A stretch of 64,000 nt of DNA from Isochrysis galbana (Eukaryota; Haptophyta; Isochrysidales; Isochrysidaceae), in assembly GCA_018136815.1 (NCBI GenBank), contig CM030931.1:6133515-6197514 (forward strand), given 5' to 3'. Position 1 is the first letter of the stretch; each line of letters starts with the position of its first letter. The position numbers and the translations under genes are program-made. Shown in pieces: positions 9,307 through 20,641 of this stretch. Below the pieces are notes generated by a model. That model had not been told where the DNA came from. It searched no databases and worked only from the letters and a program-made list of their open reading frames with translations.

Positions 9307-11755
9307 GTTCTCGTCTCAAGGCTGCTTTTGACATTGTTACTTTTCTCAGGAGCGTCTTGATGCTAGCAAGTGAACACTGACACCCTAGGAGCACTCATTA
9401 ACGTTGGCCTCCACCTCTAATTTCGAGCACCCCCCGGCCCGATGGGAGAATGGGTACAAAGGGCTGCTCATGTGGTCTGGAGTGAGATTGTGGCTCCTGT
9501 GCGCGCCTGCGGCGCACGTGCGCACCTGTCTCGGCATGTCGTTCGAGTGGTCGTGAGTGGGCTGAGCTATGGTCGTCGCAGGATTGGTACCTTAGACATG
9601 TGGTGGCCCGCGACATGGGTCAGCTGGGAGGTACTCCCGCAGGCGTGTCGGGCATCGTGCGACGGCTCACGACGGACGGTCCGTGCGGGGGGGGGGGGGG
9701 AGGAGCAATGGAGGACCTCACTCAGAGTGCCCGACTTTGGGCGGCTCTGACGAGACTCAATGGGTGAGCTCCGAACCTCCGGGGCCAAGATGGACTCAGG
9801 GGACACTATGGCTGAGGGCTGCGCACCGATTTCGGGCAACGCGCAGCATTTCCCCCCCTCTGCTAAAGAGGCCGGACCGCTGGCGAGTTGAATATGAAAA
9901 CTCCGCCTCGCCAATCGAGGAATGTCTTCCTCAAGGCGCCTGAGGAGTTCGAGTGCCCATAGCAAGCCCCTCGAAAGTCGGTATCTCTCCAGCGGTATGA
10001 GACGCTGAAGTCTTTCAGATTGATGGAAATCTCCCGGGCATCTCGGCGAGAGCACAGTGGGAGATCTGGTACCAGAAGGTGACAATAAGGGCTCGCTCCA
10101 GCGGCTATCTCCCCGGGTGCCGGGGACTTACCCGCTGCAGCGGCCGCGGAGGCCCGCCGCGCGCCGCTCCCCTTCCCCCCCCCTTATTCCCCCACTCCTT
10201 GCTCTGGCAGCCCAGCTTGCCACAGAGGTGTGCTCGCGCGGCCAACACCAAGAGTAAGTCGCCCCCACGCTGCCTGCCGCGATGTGCCCCTTCATGCTCG
10301 CCGCGCTCGCCTCCTCCCTGGCTGAAAAGTCAGAGTTGGCGCCTCTCTCGGCAGGCGCGGCCAGTCAGCAGATCGGCTATAGGGCTCGAAGGGGTCGAAT
10401 TGGGGGGGCAGTGCGCGTGTGTATTCGTGAAATATGTGTATGGACTGTCTGTGCGCCGCGTGGCGACGCGCAGGCAGTCCATATGTGCGCGTCTGGAGCC
10501 TGATTTCTAGTGTCTGTGGCATGTTTGAAAGGGCGCTGGGGGCACCATTCGTAACATAATTTAATGATATGTTTATGAGAAACAAATCTAGCTATCGTAG
10601 AGTTGTCACGTCATTTGTCGGTGAACGACAGAGAACTTATGTTTCCCGGTCGCTGCATTACAGTTGTTTCGCCAGGCCCTCACCCTCTCTAATCCTTCCC
10701 CGAGAGAATTCTCCTCTCCCGCCTCGCCTCTCGCGGCTGTCTCCCTGTCTCCCTGGGTTTCGCCCCCCCCCCCCCCTCCTTCGCCCCCCCCCCCGCCCCC
10801 CTCCCGAAGCCAGCGGTCGCTCGGGCTCGGGGCCCAAGCCGGCCCAAGCCGGCGATGGCACTGTGAGAAAAGTCTTTGTTTATTCAATATATATCCCGTT
10901 GTGCCACCCCCCAGAAACCAGCGGCCGTTCCCCTGTCAGCTTGCAGAGGTAATGTGAGTAATGTCATCATTTACAATATCATCTCGTGCTGGTGACGTCC
11001 GTTGTGGAGACAAGGGCGACAAAATTAGATCGAGAGGGCGATGAGAGATCGGCTGCGACTCGGTTCACGAGATCGAGAGATGCGCCAGATCGGCGCCGCA
11101 GCCCGCCCGTTTCACTTGTCCACCATGGGAAAGACAGGCGCTTTACCCGACATCGCGGGCACTTCCGGATGGCCACTTCATATTGCAAAGCTCACAACTC
11201 GGCGTCTTTTCGGAAGACAACGCCCTATGTACACCTCTGCCGCTTCAGCAGCAGGCGGGGGGAGAAATGCTGCGGGTGCCCACCGTTGGGCCGAGAGGGC
11301 CGCCATGGCGGCATAATCCGGTAGAGGGGTACGATTCCATGGATTTCGTACCCCAGGGGGGTACATTGTAGCACAAAACATTTTAACCGTATGTGCGTGT
11401 GCAGTTGCGGCACACTGGAGGGTGAGTGGTTCCCGCCCCCCATGAGGGGGCTTTGGGGGGGGGGGAGGGGGCGTGGTCTACACCATGGTGACTAATCACA
11501 AGATTAAGTGCTTGTTTCACGATCTACGTACCCTACAGCGATTCGTCCGATTCACTAGGTTGGCGACAATGCGTATTTCTTATTGCTGCGGCATACATAT
11601 CCTGGGATTGCAGGTCTATTCAAAGGTGCCGCATACAATCGACTGTCGAGTATGACGGGTCCAAGCTATGAACAATCAACCTGCACCGTGTTGGAAGGTA
11701 TGCAACTCGCAACTCCATGACGAGCAAGGTGAGTATTATCCGCTTAAGATTAACC
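9307..11755. other. 2.4-kb intergenic region, no gene recognised
   Basis: Contains G and C homopolymer runs (about 9688, 10765-10800, 11455) and short frames without family resemblance on both strands. A perfect 9-bp inverted repeat, GGGGTACGA / TCGTACCCC, lies at about 11326-11355 with an 11-base spacer around CCATGG. I see no RNA gene. Part may be 3'UTR of the flanking convergent genes (ending at 9306 and 11756). Confidence 0.5.
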
Positions 11756-14700
11756 TTAGGAGTCGGGACGAATAGTTATCGTTCGAGAAATAAGGCCAAC
11801 CTCGCATGCCCGTACTAGGCCTTCTTGCCACATGGTATATGCGTCTTTCGTTTCGGGGTTGATTTGCATGGTGGCCCCTTCAGCGGAAAGGCGGAACGTG
11901 TAATCATCACCGCTGCCTACCCTTTGTATCGCTGCACCTCGACTCAAGTTCATTTCGCCGCGCTGCTTGATCAGTCCTGGTGTCGACGTTGGCTCGTACC
12001 ATTTGAGCTTGCAATCCCGGGTAATCGCAAAAAACTTTTGTGAGTAGAAGAAAATGCCTCGTTTAAGTGACCATCCGCAAAAAACAACATCGGGAGAGAC
12101 CATGAGTATCTCGGGCGTTGTGGGCTCCGTAGATGATGGCGATTGATTTGATGGACTGAGTACGGATGATAGTATGGAACCAATGTTAGAAGCTGAACGT
12201 TTTGGTGGCTCGAGGTGGCCCCGTTGGTTCTCCGACGAAGGGGCGGTCCTAGCAAGCTCTTGGACAGGCGGTGGCGGTGGCGGTGGCGGTGGCGGTGGCG
12301 GTGGCGACAGCCCTTGCAACGACCCTGCGGCCATGAATGACTCCAAAGCGGGCGTGTCCCGGTATTCAATTCGGGGAGGTGGAGACGAGAACACGTCTTC
12401 AGCAAAGGCGTCATCGAACGAGGCGTCGAACGAGGGTTGAGAATGCGCTAGAGCATCCTTCGAGGCGAAGATTTCTCCCGCCACATTAGGGTGAAGTTTT
12501 GACGGGGACGACACGTCAAAGTTAGCTACGAAAGACGATGTGCAAGTTTGAAATGTTGGTGCTCCCGCACTAACTGTCGACTGGGCAAAAGGAGTACGAG
12601 AACTTGGGTCGGTGCCCGACGATGTGCGATAGCAAGTGAAAGGCGCAGACTCCACAGGCTCTGCAGTGTTGGGGGATTGAGCAATGCCAACGTTGTGCAG
12701 AGCGACGGACGCCTGCTCGTCATCGAAGACTACATTATCGAAATTTCCGAATGTCATGTTGTCACTAGCATCCGGGTCAGGTGAGCCTAACGACGCTGGG
12801 GACGGACTCCCTCCAGAAGATCCAAGTATGGCGTCGAGGGATTTTCGCCTCGTGAGTGACGCATCCGTTGAGAGGGGTGCTATCGAGGTAATATTGTCAT
12901 TGGCCTCAGCGAAGGCTAATTCGTCATCATCGTCGATAGTGCTCGAATCGTCTAATCGTGGCAACCTTTGACTGACTCTCTGGGGCTCAACCTCGTTCCA
13001 TTCAGCATCGTCTGATTCAGCAAAGAAGGAAAGCCCTGCAGCTTGTTCACAAGAGTCAAGATCAAGCACAGTACTTGGTGGGGGCGACGTCGTATCTCCA
13101 AGGTGAACGAAACTGCTACGTTCAGTTGAGAGCGACGAATCATCTTTCGAATCGCATGCCAAATGGTCGATTGTCGTTTCAGGTTTGAAAGACCAAGGAC
13201 GATCATGTCCTCCGCTACATGGTGTACTAACTTGCTCCATGAGGTGATCCTGTGCAAACGATTCTTCGCGAGTTTCCTCCAACAAGCTAGAAGATATTGC
13301 GTCCACGCAGGTTGCCTCAATATTTGTTGATGGGTGTGTAATTGGTGAAGGTGCCATCCCGTTTGCACACTGCAGGGTAGTTGCACTAGAGGCCAGTGCA
13401 CCTAGACTATCCGAGCCCTGGGTGGTATTATCTTCTTGAAAGGAGACGAAAGACTGAGAGAAGGTCGCACTAGATACATCTTGGCGGTGGGTTGCAGAAT
13501 TCTCGGAGGGGAAAGAAGCTGCCCAGCCATTGGGACTCGAGGGCACGGGCTCAGACATGCCACTATTGGCAGCAGTGTTGACAGCGTGTTCTTCCGACGC
13601 GAGCATTGACTCTTGTTCTTGCGACGCAAGCATGGACTCGAGCTCGTCGGGCTCTTCTAGGGTGATGGGTGCAATCCCGGAGATTCGGCGTCCATCGAGA
13701 GGATCATGATCAGACCAAAGCTCGACTTCGTGTTGCGTGGTTTTGATACTATCTGGGCCCTCGTGTCCGTTTGGAGCGTCACTAGATGTTGCTACCTCCG
13801 ACGACTCTATGGGGGGATACTGGCCCTGCAATTCTCGGCGTTGGACATTTGCTCGATGAATTGTCTGGACCTTGATTGCAGCCGCGACGGTCGCCGAATC
13901 AATACTGACCTTCGAGACGATCGAGATCGGCTCGGTGGTTTCCCATTGTGGGCCATTCGTGTCGTCGAACACGACGCTAGACGTAGCTGCTGCTACCGAA
14001 CCATCTATTTCGCAAGGAACACAAGACGTCTCATGTACTTGGATGATGCGGGCACCATGCACCTCGACCGTCGAGGCGGATGACGAGAAGGCGTGCAATC
14101 CTTCTCGGCTTGGGTAACCAACGGGCTTGTCTTTCCACTCAACGAAGGCCTCCTCGGCGACTCTGCCCGTGGTGTTCGGCGCAGATGCCGAATTGTTTGC
14201 GAGTTCAAGCGTATCGCTCGCCGGCGCCATCTCAGATGCTTTCTCGCCGCATGGCCCACAGAGGGGTTCGGACGGCAGCATTGCCGTACTCAGAGGTTGA
14301 GCGGGAAATTCATACTCGAGTCCGTCCTGGCCCATGGCAAGCATCATCGATGCTTCGGGGGCAACAAGCGTATGCATGGCTGAAGGTGTTCCCACCGCTG
14401 TATGTGACAAATCAGCTGTAGAGGACCCGAACGTCGCAAGATTAGCGCGCGTGCTCGCCACGATGTGCGGCTGCTCAAGATTGTCGTGAAACTCCTGTGG
14501 GGGCGTCGCCTCAAAATGAGATTCCTGATCTGATCGGGCGCCAATTGTGCAGGTGCCCTCTACGGGGTTCGATAGTGGTGTTGCTTCGGAGACGCTCTCG
14601 TTGATTGAAGCCGGTTGTTGCAAAGCTGCGTTTTGCTGTTCCCCTATTGACTCATCTGATGCAATGCTCTCATGGATGGTCCGTGCTAGATCAGGTGCTG

Positions 14701-16312
14701 GCTCCATGACCGAATCCGATGCAGATACCGACAAGCCGGTAAATGTAACGCTCTTATCTACGCCCGTCGCAGGCATGTCCCGCTGTGGCGCAGCGTTGCC
14801 CTCGTCCGCGGATGCTGATACTGCCACAATGGATTCCGATAAGAGTGCCGATGAGTCGTGGAATGCAGAGTCCTCACTCGTAAAACTCGCTTGCACGGCT
14901 TCCCGCGGATTTTCACCGTGAGAGCCAAGGCGGGTATGTGCGGGCAAGCACGATTCTTCGGACGGCGGGATGGGGAATGCAGAATCACCATCAGACACCG
15001 GCAGCGTGTCCTGGCTGAATGATTCAAGCGTAGCGACTGTCGTTTTCATGGTTGGCTCCAATGCTGGAGTTGTTGCATAGAGGGGTGATGAATCTTTGTG
15101 TGATTCCATCGCCATTGAGTTATTGGAGGCCATTGCCTCGTGCGGGCACGATGTGGTGAGCACGATGGAATCCGACGTCCGAGAGCACTGATCACTCAAC
15201 CCAAAACCCTCGAGTGCCCCTACTGCACTGCTTTTCTCGGCATCATCTTTTGTATACGGAAGAGCATCCGCTCTCTCCCCCAAGTCGCTAGACAACAAAT
15301 TCGCCCTGTTTTGCTTAGCAGAAAATGCATCACACTGGTTGAAGAAGCTCTCAGCGTTCGCAGCATTCGCGTCAGGTGAAGGTCTTTCCGACGCGTCCAT
15401 ATTTCTTTTTGCTTCCAGGCTAATAGGATCGAACACCCCAGGTTGTATCATTGTGGTGACTTCAACTTGCATTTGAATCTCTTGAGCATGTCGCGAGCCA
15501 GCATAGCTGTTCCTCTCACTCGATGTAGTCAGCCCAACCCCCGAGCCAACAAAATCTCTGTAAGGATCGGAGAAAATACCACGAGCCGGCGAGGCTGGCT
15601 CCTGCTGCTGTTCTGGCAAAAGGAAGCCAGGGTCCATAGAACTAGCTTGCAGAATCGGTGGTGCACTTCCCTCTTCGCCCATTGTCTGGGTCGGGAAGGC
15701 TAAGCCAACTGGGGGTCGCTCCTCCCCTACCATGTCGCTAGGTGTTATGTGGCCAACCGAGAAGGCATTGTCACAAGATGAACTCGATTGCGAAAACTCT
15801 GGTGTAATCATGAACGCCTCATCGAAGAGGGATACTGATTCAGACTGGAATTGCGTGGGCCCAGCCGATGTGATCGAACTGAGTTCCCTCGAGGGTGATT
15901 CATACTCCCTTAGCGACGCCAGTGTCTCTGTGACGAATGTCGAAGACGGTGCCCCGCGGAGAGCGCCTTTTCCCAAATTCGAATCGGCATGGGCGCCTAG
16001 AACGTGGGTATCTGTGGTGTCCTGCCCCATAGCCAGATCATGGTGCTGTGGCACAAAAGCCTCATCAAATGGCGACTTCTCTCCATCGAGTTTAGGCGGA
16101 GGGACGAATGCATCGTCGAGCAGCGTCTCTTCTCTGAGGGTGGCGAGCTGTGCGCGCCACGCCTGCTGCTCAAGCGATGACTCGAGCACGGGCTGCGGCG
16201 TGCTGAGCGCTGCCTGCAGCTCAGGGGGTGAGAGAGCGGCGCCCGCGTCAGGATGATCTGGGCCGAGTGGTCCCGCGGGGGGGAGCGGCTCGGTGAGCGT
16301 CCCATCGTCCAT
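11756..16312 (-). CDS. Large disordered protein with C-terminal PH domain
   Basis: The start is taken at the ATG at 16312 (MDDGTLTEPLPPAG), giving 1518 aa. An open frame extends to 16384 but only from a GTG. Residues 1 to about 1330 are acidic, Ser/Thr-rich and without a recognisable fold. Short repeats of the type D-D/E/N-A-F recur near residues 66-69 (LDDAF), 82-86 (FDEAF), 163-167 (FDEAF) and 180-184 (CDNAF), and again late as FDASFDDAF, which contains an F-x-D-x-F motif as bound by clathrin-adaptor ear domains. A 13-residue polyproline run, encoded by a GGTGGC-type microsatellite at about 12267-12305, precedes the last domain. About the last 110 residues form a pleckstrin-homology domain: FCGWSLKRGIFFYSQKFFAI, LKWYEPTS, then a final helix TMWQEGLVRACE. 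The likely role is phosphoinositide-membrane recruitment of a scaffold; the endocytic link is inference. No introns are needed. Confidence 0.8.
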   Translation of the reverse strand: MDDGTLTEPLPPAGPLGPDHPDAGAALSPPELQAALSTPQPVLESSLEQQAWRAQLATLREETLLDDAFVPPPKLDGEKSPFDEAFVPQHHDLAMGQDTTDTHVLGAHADSNLGKGALRGAPSSTFVTETLASLREYESPSRELSSITSAGPTQFQSESVSLFDEAFMITPEFSQSSSSCDNAFSVGHITPSDMVGEERPPVGLAFPTQTMGEEGSAPPILQASSMDPGFLLPEQQQEPASPARGIFSDPYRDFVGSGVGLTTSSERNSYAGSRHAQEIQMQVEVTTMIQPGVFDPISLEAKRNMDASERPSPDANAANAESFFNQCDAFSAKQNRANLLSSDLGERADALPYTKDDAEKSSAVGALEGFGLSDQCSRTSDSIVLTTSCPHEAMASNNSMAMESHKDSSPLYATTPALEPTMKTTVATLESFSQDTLPVSDGDSAFPIPPSEESCLPAHTRLGSHGENPREAVQASFTSEDSAFHDSSALLSESIVAVSASADEGNAAPQRDMPATGVDKSVTFTGLSVSASDSVMEPAPDLARTIHESIASDESIGEQQNAALQQPASINESVSEATPLSNPVEGTCTIGARSDQESHFEATPPQEFHDNLEQPHIVASTRANLATFGSSTADLSHTAVGTPSAMHTLVAPEASMMLAMGQDGLEYEFPAQPLSTAMLPSEPLCGPCGEKASEMAPASDTLELANNSASAPNTTGRVAEEAFVEWKDKPVGYPSREGLHAFSSSASTVEVHGARIIQVHETSCVPCEIDGSVAAATSSVVFDDTNGPQWETTEPISIVSKVSIDSATVAAAIKVQTIHRANVQRRELQGQYPPIESSEVATSSDAPNGHEGPDSIKTTQHEVELWSDHDPLDGRRISGIAPITLEEPDELESMLASQEQESMLASEEHAVNTAANSGMSEPVPSSPNGWAASFPSENSATHRQDVSSATFSQSFVSFQEDNTTQGSDSLGALASSATTLQCANGMAPSPITHPSTNIEATCVDAISSSLLEETREESFAQDHLMEQVSTPCSGGHDRPWSFKPETTIDHLACDSKDDSSLSTERSSFVHLGDTTSPPPSTVLDLDSCEQAAGLSFFAESDDAEWNEVEPQRVSQRLPRLDDSSTIDDDDELAFAEANDNITSIAPLSTDASLTRRKSLDAILGSSGGSPSPASLGSPDPDASDNMTFGNFDNVVFDDEQASVALHNVGIAQSPNTAEPVESAPFTCYRTSSGTDPSSRTPFAQSTVSAGAPTFQTCTSSFVANFDVSSPSKLHPNVAGEIFASKDALAHSQPSFDASFDDAFAEDVFSSPPPRIEYRDTPALESFMAAGSLQGLSPPPPPPPPPPPPPVQELARTAPSSENQRGHLEPPKRSASNIGSILSSVLSPSNQSPSSTEPTTPEILMVSPDVVFCGWSLKRGIFFYSQKFFAITRDCKLKWYEPTSTPGLIKQRGEMNLSRGAAIQRVGSGDDYTFRLSAEGATMQINPETKDAYTMWQEGLVRACEVGLISRTITIRPDS

Positions 16313-16384
16313 CACGTGACGAGGGGAGCACGCGTGTCCTCCCACTCGGCGCTCGGCGGGCGCTCGGCGGCCCCCTCCCACCAC

Positions 16385-17198
16385 CCCGAGCTAGAAGCGA
16401 GGCCCCTGTTTATTTAGCTTGAGCTGTTTTGTAGTAGCCCGGTCACTCACTATGTGCTATGTGGGTGCGGAGGGCACCAGCTACATTCTACGATGGGTAA
16501 ATGAAGGGCTAAATAAGCTCCCTATGTTCCGGTAGGATGGATCAGCAAAAAAAAGTGGGGGTTCCCCGGCGAAATTTTCGAAAAATATCGAATTTCAGGC
16601 CTTAGCCTTCGAAGACGGTGCGCGAAATACAGTCGGTCCCCCCTCCGGTATAATTTTTAGTGAGGCCCTTCATGCGAGGCACAAACATCGAATGACGAGG
16701 AATTTTGTGACGCCGACTCACTGGGGTCCACAAGGCCTCGTTCTATGCACACTGAACCATAAGTCATACTCGTATTTTTGATTTTTGCGCTCTTCAGCAA
16801 TGTGTAATGTGTATAGGGCCTGGTAAGAGTTTCGCGAAACTTTTTACGAAATTTGGGGGACGTCTCGGCGGGAAGAAATTTCGAGAAATTGGGGGGGGGG
16901 GGGGGGATTCGTGAAAAAAGAAACTTTCACACAACTTTTGCGAAATATGCTGGTAAAAGCCGAAATGTAACTCTATTTGCCACTACCCACATTGGGGCGG
17001 GCTCGCGCCCCAGTCTGGGCCCCAGTGGCTCGTGGCGCGGCTAGCGGCTAGGCGCCCGCACGCCCCCCCCCCGGAAGCCAGAAGGCAGAAGACCAGGCGA
17101 ATCATGTGTTTTTGCTCTTAATCAAATACACACCACTTTTTGTGTTTTATTTACGTAAATTAGCAAATTAGCCCCGTCTTTCTGGTAAAGTGAGAAGA
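16385..17198. other. Intergenic, no gene recognised
   Basis: More AT-rich than its surroundings, with repeated CGAAATTT/TTTCGAAA-like words (16565-16960), a run of about 18 G at 16891, and a C run before 17075. No frame has family resemblance. Confidence 0.45.
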
Positions 17199-17609
17199 TC
17201 ATCTAGCATAAGCGACGGTGCGGCGGCACGCAGCGCGGCCGAGAACACCGAATTGGCTGATCTTGAGGTCGTACCCGTTGAGGTTTACCCCTTGTATGTC
17301 GGGATCTCCGTTGATGGCGCGGGTGAGTGCTTCGGTCGTGAGGAGAAAAGTGAGCGGTGAAAGCGGGCATCCCTGGGGCATCCCGCTCCCTATCGTGAAG
17401 GGGTAGCTCCGGCCGCCGTTGACTTTGATCGTACGGACTGATCTTGCCTCCTCGCTAGTGAGTGCTTTGGCTAGGTGTTGGAAGTCGGGCCCAAAGTTGA
17501 GGAGGCGGAGTGCTAGGTGGTAGAACTCCCAGCTGACTCTATCGAATGCCTTTTCCCAGTCGAGCGCTAGGAGGCTTAGCCGAGAGACTCGCATGAAGCG
17601 ACGCGTCAC
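17199..17609 (-). pseudogene. LINE reverse transcriptase fragment
   Basis: About 130 residues of a non-LTR RT: LLALDWEKAFDRVSWEFYHL (RT box A), a TIKVNGG block, SGMPQGCPLSPLTFLLTTEA (box B), then VNLNGYDLKISQF. Similarity stops exactly where the catalytic FADD box C should follow; the frame continues as unrelated GVLGRAA. Both the endonuclease and the C-terminal half are missing. It cannot be active. Confidence 0.85.
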
Positions 17610-17799
17610 CCCGCTCCGACCGACAGCTCGGATGGACGACCGTCCATGACCACGGACACGCTGAGCGAACGCTCGTACGCATTAATACGAAGACGCCCGG
17701 CAACAACTACTGTATAGACAGGTCACCCATCAAAACAGGAGGAAGGAGAGAACCTACCGATGGGGACAGGTGCACCCCGCCTAGCTCGAAACCCCCGCA

Positions 17800-17940
17800 C
17801 GACCCGGGCCCCTAAGTAGAGCACGAGGGGAGTTGCCGCAAGGCAGGGAGTGGGGGAGTGGGTAGAAAAAGGGCGAGGCTTCGTGAGCGTCTTCCAGTGC
17901 CACGAGCGAGGTGAGAATATTAAAAGTTTTTTTTTAAAGT
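17800..17940 (+). repeat. 3' tail of hairpin-headed retroelement (5'-truncated)
   Basis: Shares with 36460-36600 the string GAGCACRAGGGGAGTTGCCGCA (allowing small differences), GGTAGAAAAAGGG, a CCACGAGCGAGGTGAGAAT block, ATTAAAAG and a final T9 run. About 140 bp are recognisable. No 5' hairpin head is present. Confidence 0.55.
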
Positions 17941-18084
17941 ACCAGCGGAAAAATGATTTCTGCTCTGGGTGGTGGGTTCCCGCGAGATGCGCTATGAGGC
18001 GCTCTGGGCAGGATCTTGGCCTTTCCTGCCCGCCGCAGCGTAGAGCGCCACGACAAGGCCCGTCCTGAGGCCACCCACGGGTCT

Positions 18085-18392
18085 CGCCTCATTCATCGAT
18101 CAATGCCGGATCTGGCACTGTCCGAGAGAGGATGGCCGCGTAGGCAGCCTCAACGCGCAGGCTCGTCAGCCACGCGTGGACGGCCGCGTTAGTGAGCTGG
18201 TCCTGGTTCTCGATGCCGAGTTCGAGAGAGGGCGAATCCTGCGAGGGGCGGGTCGGGATGGTCGGGGTGGGGCCCCTGGTAGCCAGGGTAGCCGCGTGCG
18301 CTCGCTATGAGGAGTTGGGTGGGCTGCGCGGGCAATGATGCCAAAGGGTCAGGGGGTGGTCGGACTGTCGGCAGCCCGACACGGCGCTGCAT
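18085..18392 (-). pseudogene. Possible decayed coding remnant
   Basis: The minus strand has an ATG frame (MQRRVGLPTVRPPPDPLASL..., 18392 to 18189) and, in another frame, a helix-like end ENQDQLTNAAVHAWLTSLRV then AAILSRTVPDPALIDE before a stop near 18090. Joining them would need a frameshift or an intron that I cannot place. No family is recognised; it could be retroelement gag. Confidence 0.25.
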
Positions 18393-18499
18393 CGGGCGGG
18401 AATCAAATGCCGAATGTAGCTTAGATATAAAGGAACCGATCCCCCCGCGGGCGCGACCGCCAATTCTTTACGGATAGAGCGTGAGCGCGCGTGACGGAG

Positions 18500-18690
18500 G
18501 GGGAGAGAGGGGGGGCGAATCGCACCATTTCTTGGCGAAGATTTTCGTAGCGTCAGGTAGCCCCCCCGGGAGGTTTTTTATTGGGCATCGCGCCACGGTC
18601 AAAAAATGCAGCCCAATCCTTACTAGTCGTTAAAAAGCCCCTGTTTGACCGCCCTACTAATAGAAAACTGTGCTGGATGAGGAGCCGTAG
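18500..18690 (+). repeat. Second copy of the 3437-3640 repeat
   Basis: Same ordered blocks: G run, CACCATTTCTTGGCG, TTTTCGTAGCG, GCCCCCCCGGGAGG, CACGGTCAAAAAATGCAGCC, TTGACCGCC. It lies about 110 bp upstream of the next start codon. Confidence 0.55.
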
Positions 18691-18799
18691 CCTGTACTTT
18701 ACTCCTAGAGCAGCAGGAGTACTTGCTTGATCCGCGAGTACCCCGACCCCCGCCTGCCGCGCGGACGTCGCGCGAGCCACAACGCCCCAGGGCAGAGCC

Positions 18800-20641
18800 A
18801 TGGGTAAGAAGCGCAGGCGGCAAGAGGAGCCGCGTGCGGAGCCATACGCGCCGCCCCCTCAGATTGAGCCGCCGCGTTCTCAGCCAGACGACCCGCTGGG
18901 CGGTCTCTCGTGGCACGACGTTCAGACTGCAACGGACGTTCTTGTGCTGCTGAATCAACGTCCCGATGTCTTTGGGGCCCAGCCTCTCCGTGGGCTGAGG
19001 GCCGCGCTGCATCCGCTAGTGATGGCTCAAATACGACGCTACGAGCCGGTCAACTTTACAACGCGCGTTTCCGCTGCTTTGCTCGGCAAGCGCTGGCACG
19101 AGGCCTTGCGAGCGCTCAATGGACTGCGCGACCTCGGCGAGCCTGTCAAAGCTGGCACAGTGCAGCGGTGGGTGCGACACTGCGACGGCTGTCCAGCTCA
19201 TCTTCGAAGCAAGTTGTTTCAGGCTGTCCTTCTCTGCGGTCGGCCGTCTGAAATCAGCATTGACGGAGGTGAATTGAGCAATTGGGGCGAGGATATGGTT
19301 GACCAGCCTCAGGAAGCGGAGGCGGAGGCTAGAGTCACAAGATGTGCGCATAGTGACCCCGACGACCAGGTGAAGGGGGTCGAGCCTCGTCGCGTAGAGA
19401 CTAGCCTCAACACGATTCGGACAGCTGACAGGGCAAACGCTCCGCAACATCCACCATCGCCACCGGATATTATATCTTGCATAACTGGCTCCACACCGGA
19501 AAGTACGATAGAACCTATCCATCACATCTTGTTCATTGAGCCGGCTGCAGAGCGCCAGCCGCCAAATCACTACGACTTACATATCAATGTCTCGGTGCCA
19601 CACGCTATCGCATTCTCCCCTGCTCCCACGCCTGTCGCGAGGCGTGTCGTGGCGGGTGTCCCCGGGGCATTTGTCTTGGATAATGTTCTCACTCGGGAAG
19701 AGTGTGCTGCCATACTTACTCTCGCCCACAGGATGGGCTTTCGCCTAGACCACCCGGTATCCAAGTCTGCGCCGTCACCGACGTACGTCACGCTATTTGC
19801 ACTGGATGAGCGGCTAGCATCGGGCGGGCCGCCCTGCGTATAACCCGTGTTGATTGCGTGGTTGGTGCATCATCATCTCAACCTCAAGCCGCCTCAACCT
19901 ACCACGCACCACCCACCTTATGCTTTCTGATCGCTAGTCTCTCCCGCCTCCGTCCAGGCGCTCATGTGAATGGTTAGCTGACAGCACCCTTTTGGAGCCG
20001 ATATGGAGGCGTGCCGGTCCATTCCTTCCTGCCCAAATTGTGAGAGCAGAACGCCTTGGCATAAATGCACGATGGCGCCTCTTCGAGTACACACAGGGAG
20101 GCGTTTATCGTCCCCATATCGACGGTAAGTCTAGCTGTACGGCACTCATTTGCTATGCACGCACCGTGGCCCTCGATTGCACTTGTTCTGAAGCGTTGTA
20201 GAACAAATGATTCAGTAGCCCGGTCAAACAAGCTGAAGGTATTCCTCCACTTTCCGGTGGTCCTTACGCGAGATCGTCCTTTGGGTAGGTTCATGGCCGG
20301 CGGCAGGCCTGGACGAGAATGGTCAGTATGTGCACGACAAGTGGGGCGCAAGCGTAAAGTCACGCCTCACCTTCCTCATCTATCTAAACGACGGCTTTGA
20401 AGGCGGCACAACCACGTTTTTTATGCCCAATGCTGAAGGAGAAGGACACCCATCCAATGTGGGCGACGCCTTGGATCCCAATTCCGGGGAGCTGTGCAGA
20501 CACTCTGTGACCCCAGTTGCAGGGTCAGTACTCTGCTTTCCACAATCAAATTCGGCGAGCCTACTGCATGAAGGGAGCGCTGTCTTGCGTGGCAAAAAGT
20601 ACGTCATCCGGACTGATGTCATGTACAAGGTGTCCCCATAG
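18800..20641 (+). CDS. Prolyl-4-hydroxylase-like 2-oxoglutarate/Fe(II) dioxygenase, three exons
   Basis: Model: exons 18800-19782, 19958-20124 and 20289-20641, 500 aa, with all phases consistent. Intron 1 (175 bp) is GTACGT..CCAG and intron 2 (164 bp) GTAAGT..GTAG. The catalytic domain covers about residues 290-500: FVLDNVLTREECAAILTLAH, RSCEWLAD across exon junction 1, LFEYTQGGVYRPHIDG with iron ligands H381 and D383, then WPAAGLDENGQYVHDKWG, RLTFLIYLNDGFEGGTTTFF, and the distal ligand H477 in SLLHEGS with the 2OG-binding basic residue at K486/K487 (RGKKYVIR). This is the P4H-family arrangement that hydroxylates peptidyl proline or a related residue using 2-oxoglutarate and O2. Residues 1-250 are an extension with a basic start (MGKKRRR) and a helical segment (VLVLLNQRPDVFG..) that I do not recognise. 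No signal peptide is seen, so a cytosolic or nuclear protein is more likely than an ER collagen-type enzyme. Confidence 0.8.

Noticed and set aside
10569..11316. Short frames in the 9.3-11.7-kb spacer, including one starting MRDRLRLGSRDREM
   Set aside because: No similarity, composition follows C/G runs, and no start or splice context that supports them.
13000..16300. Several 60-174-aa plus-strand frames inside the PH-protein gene
   Set aside because: Antisense shadows of a long, intact coding frame.
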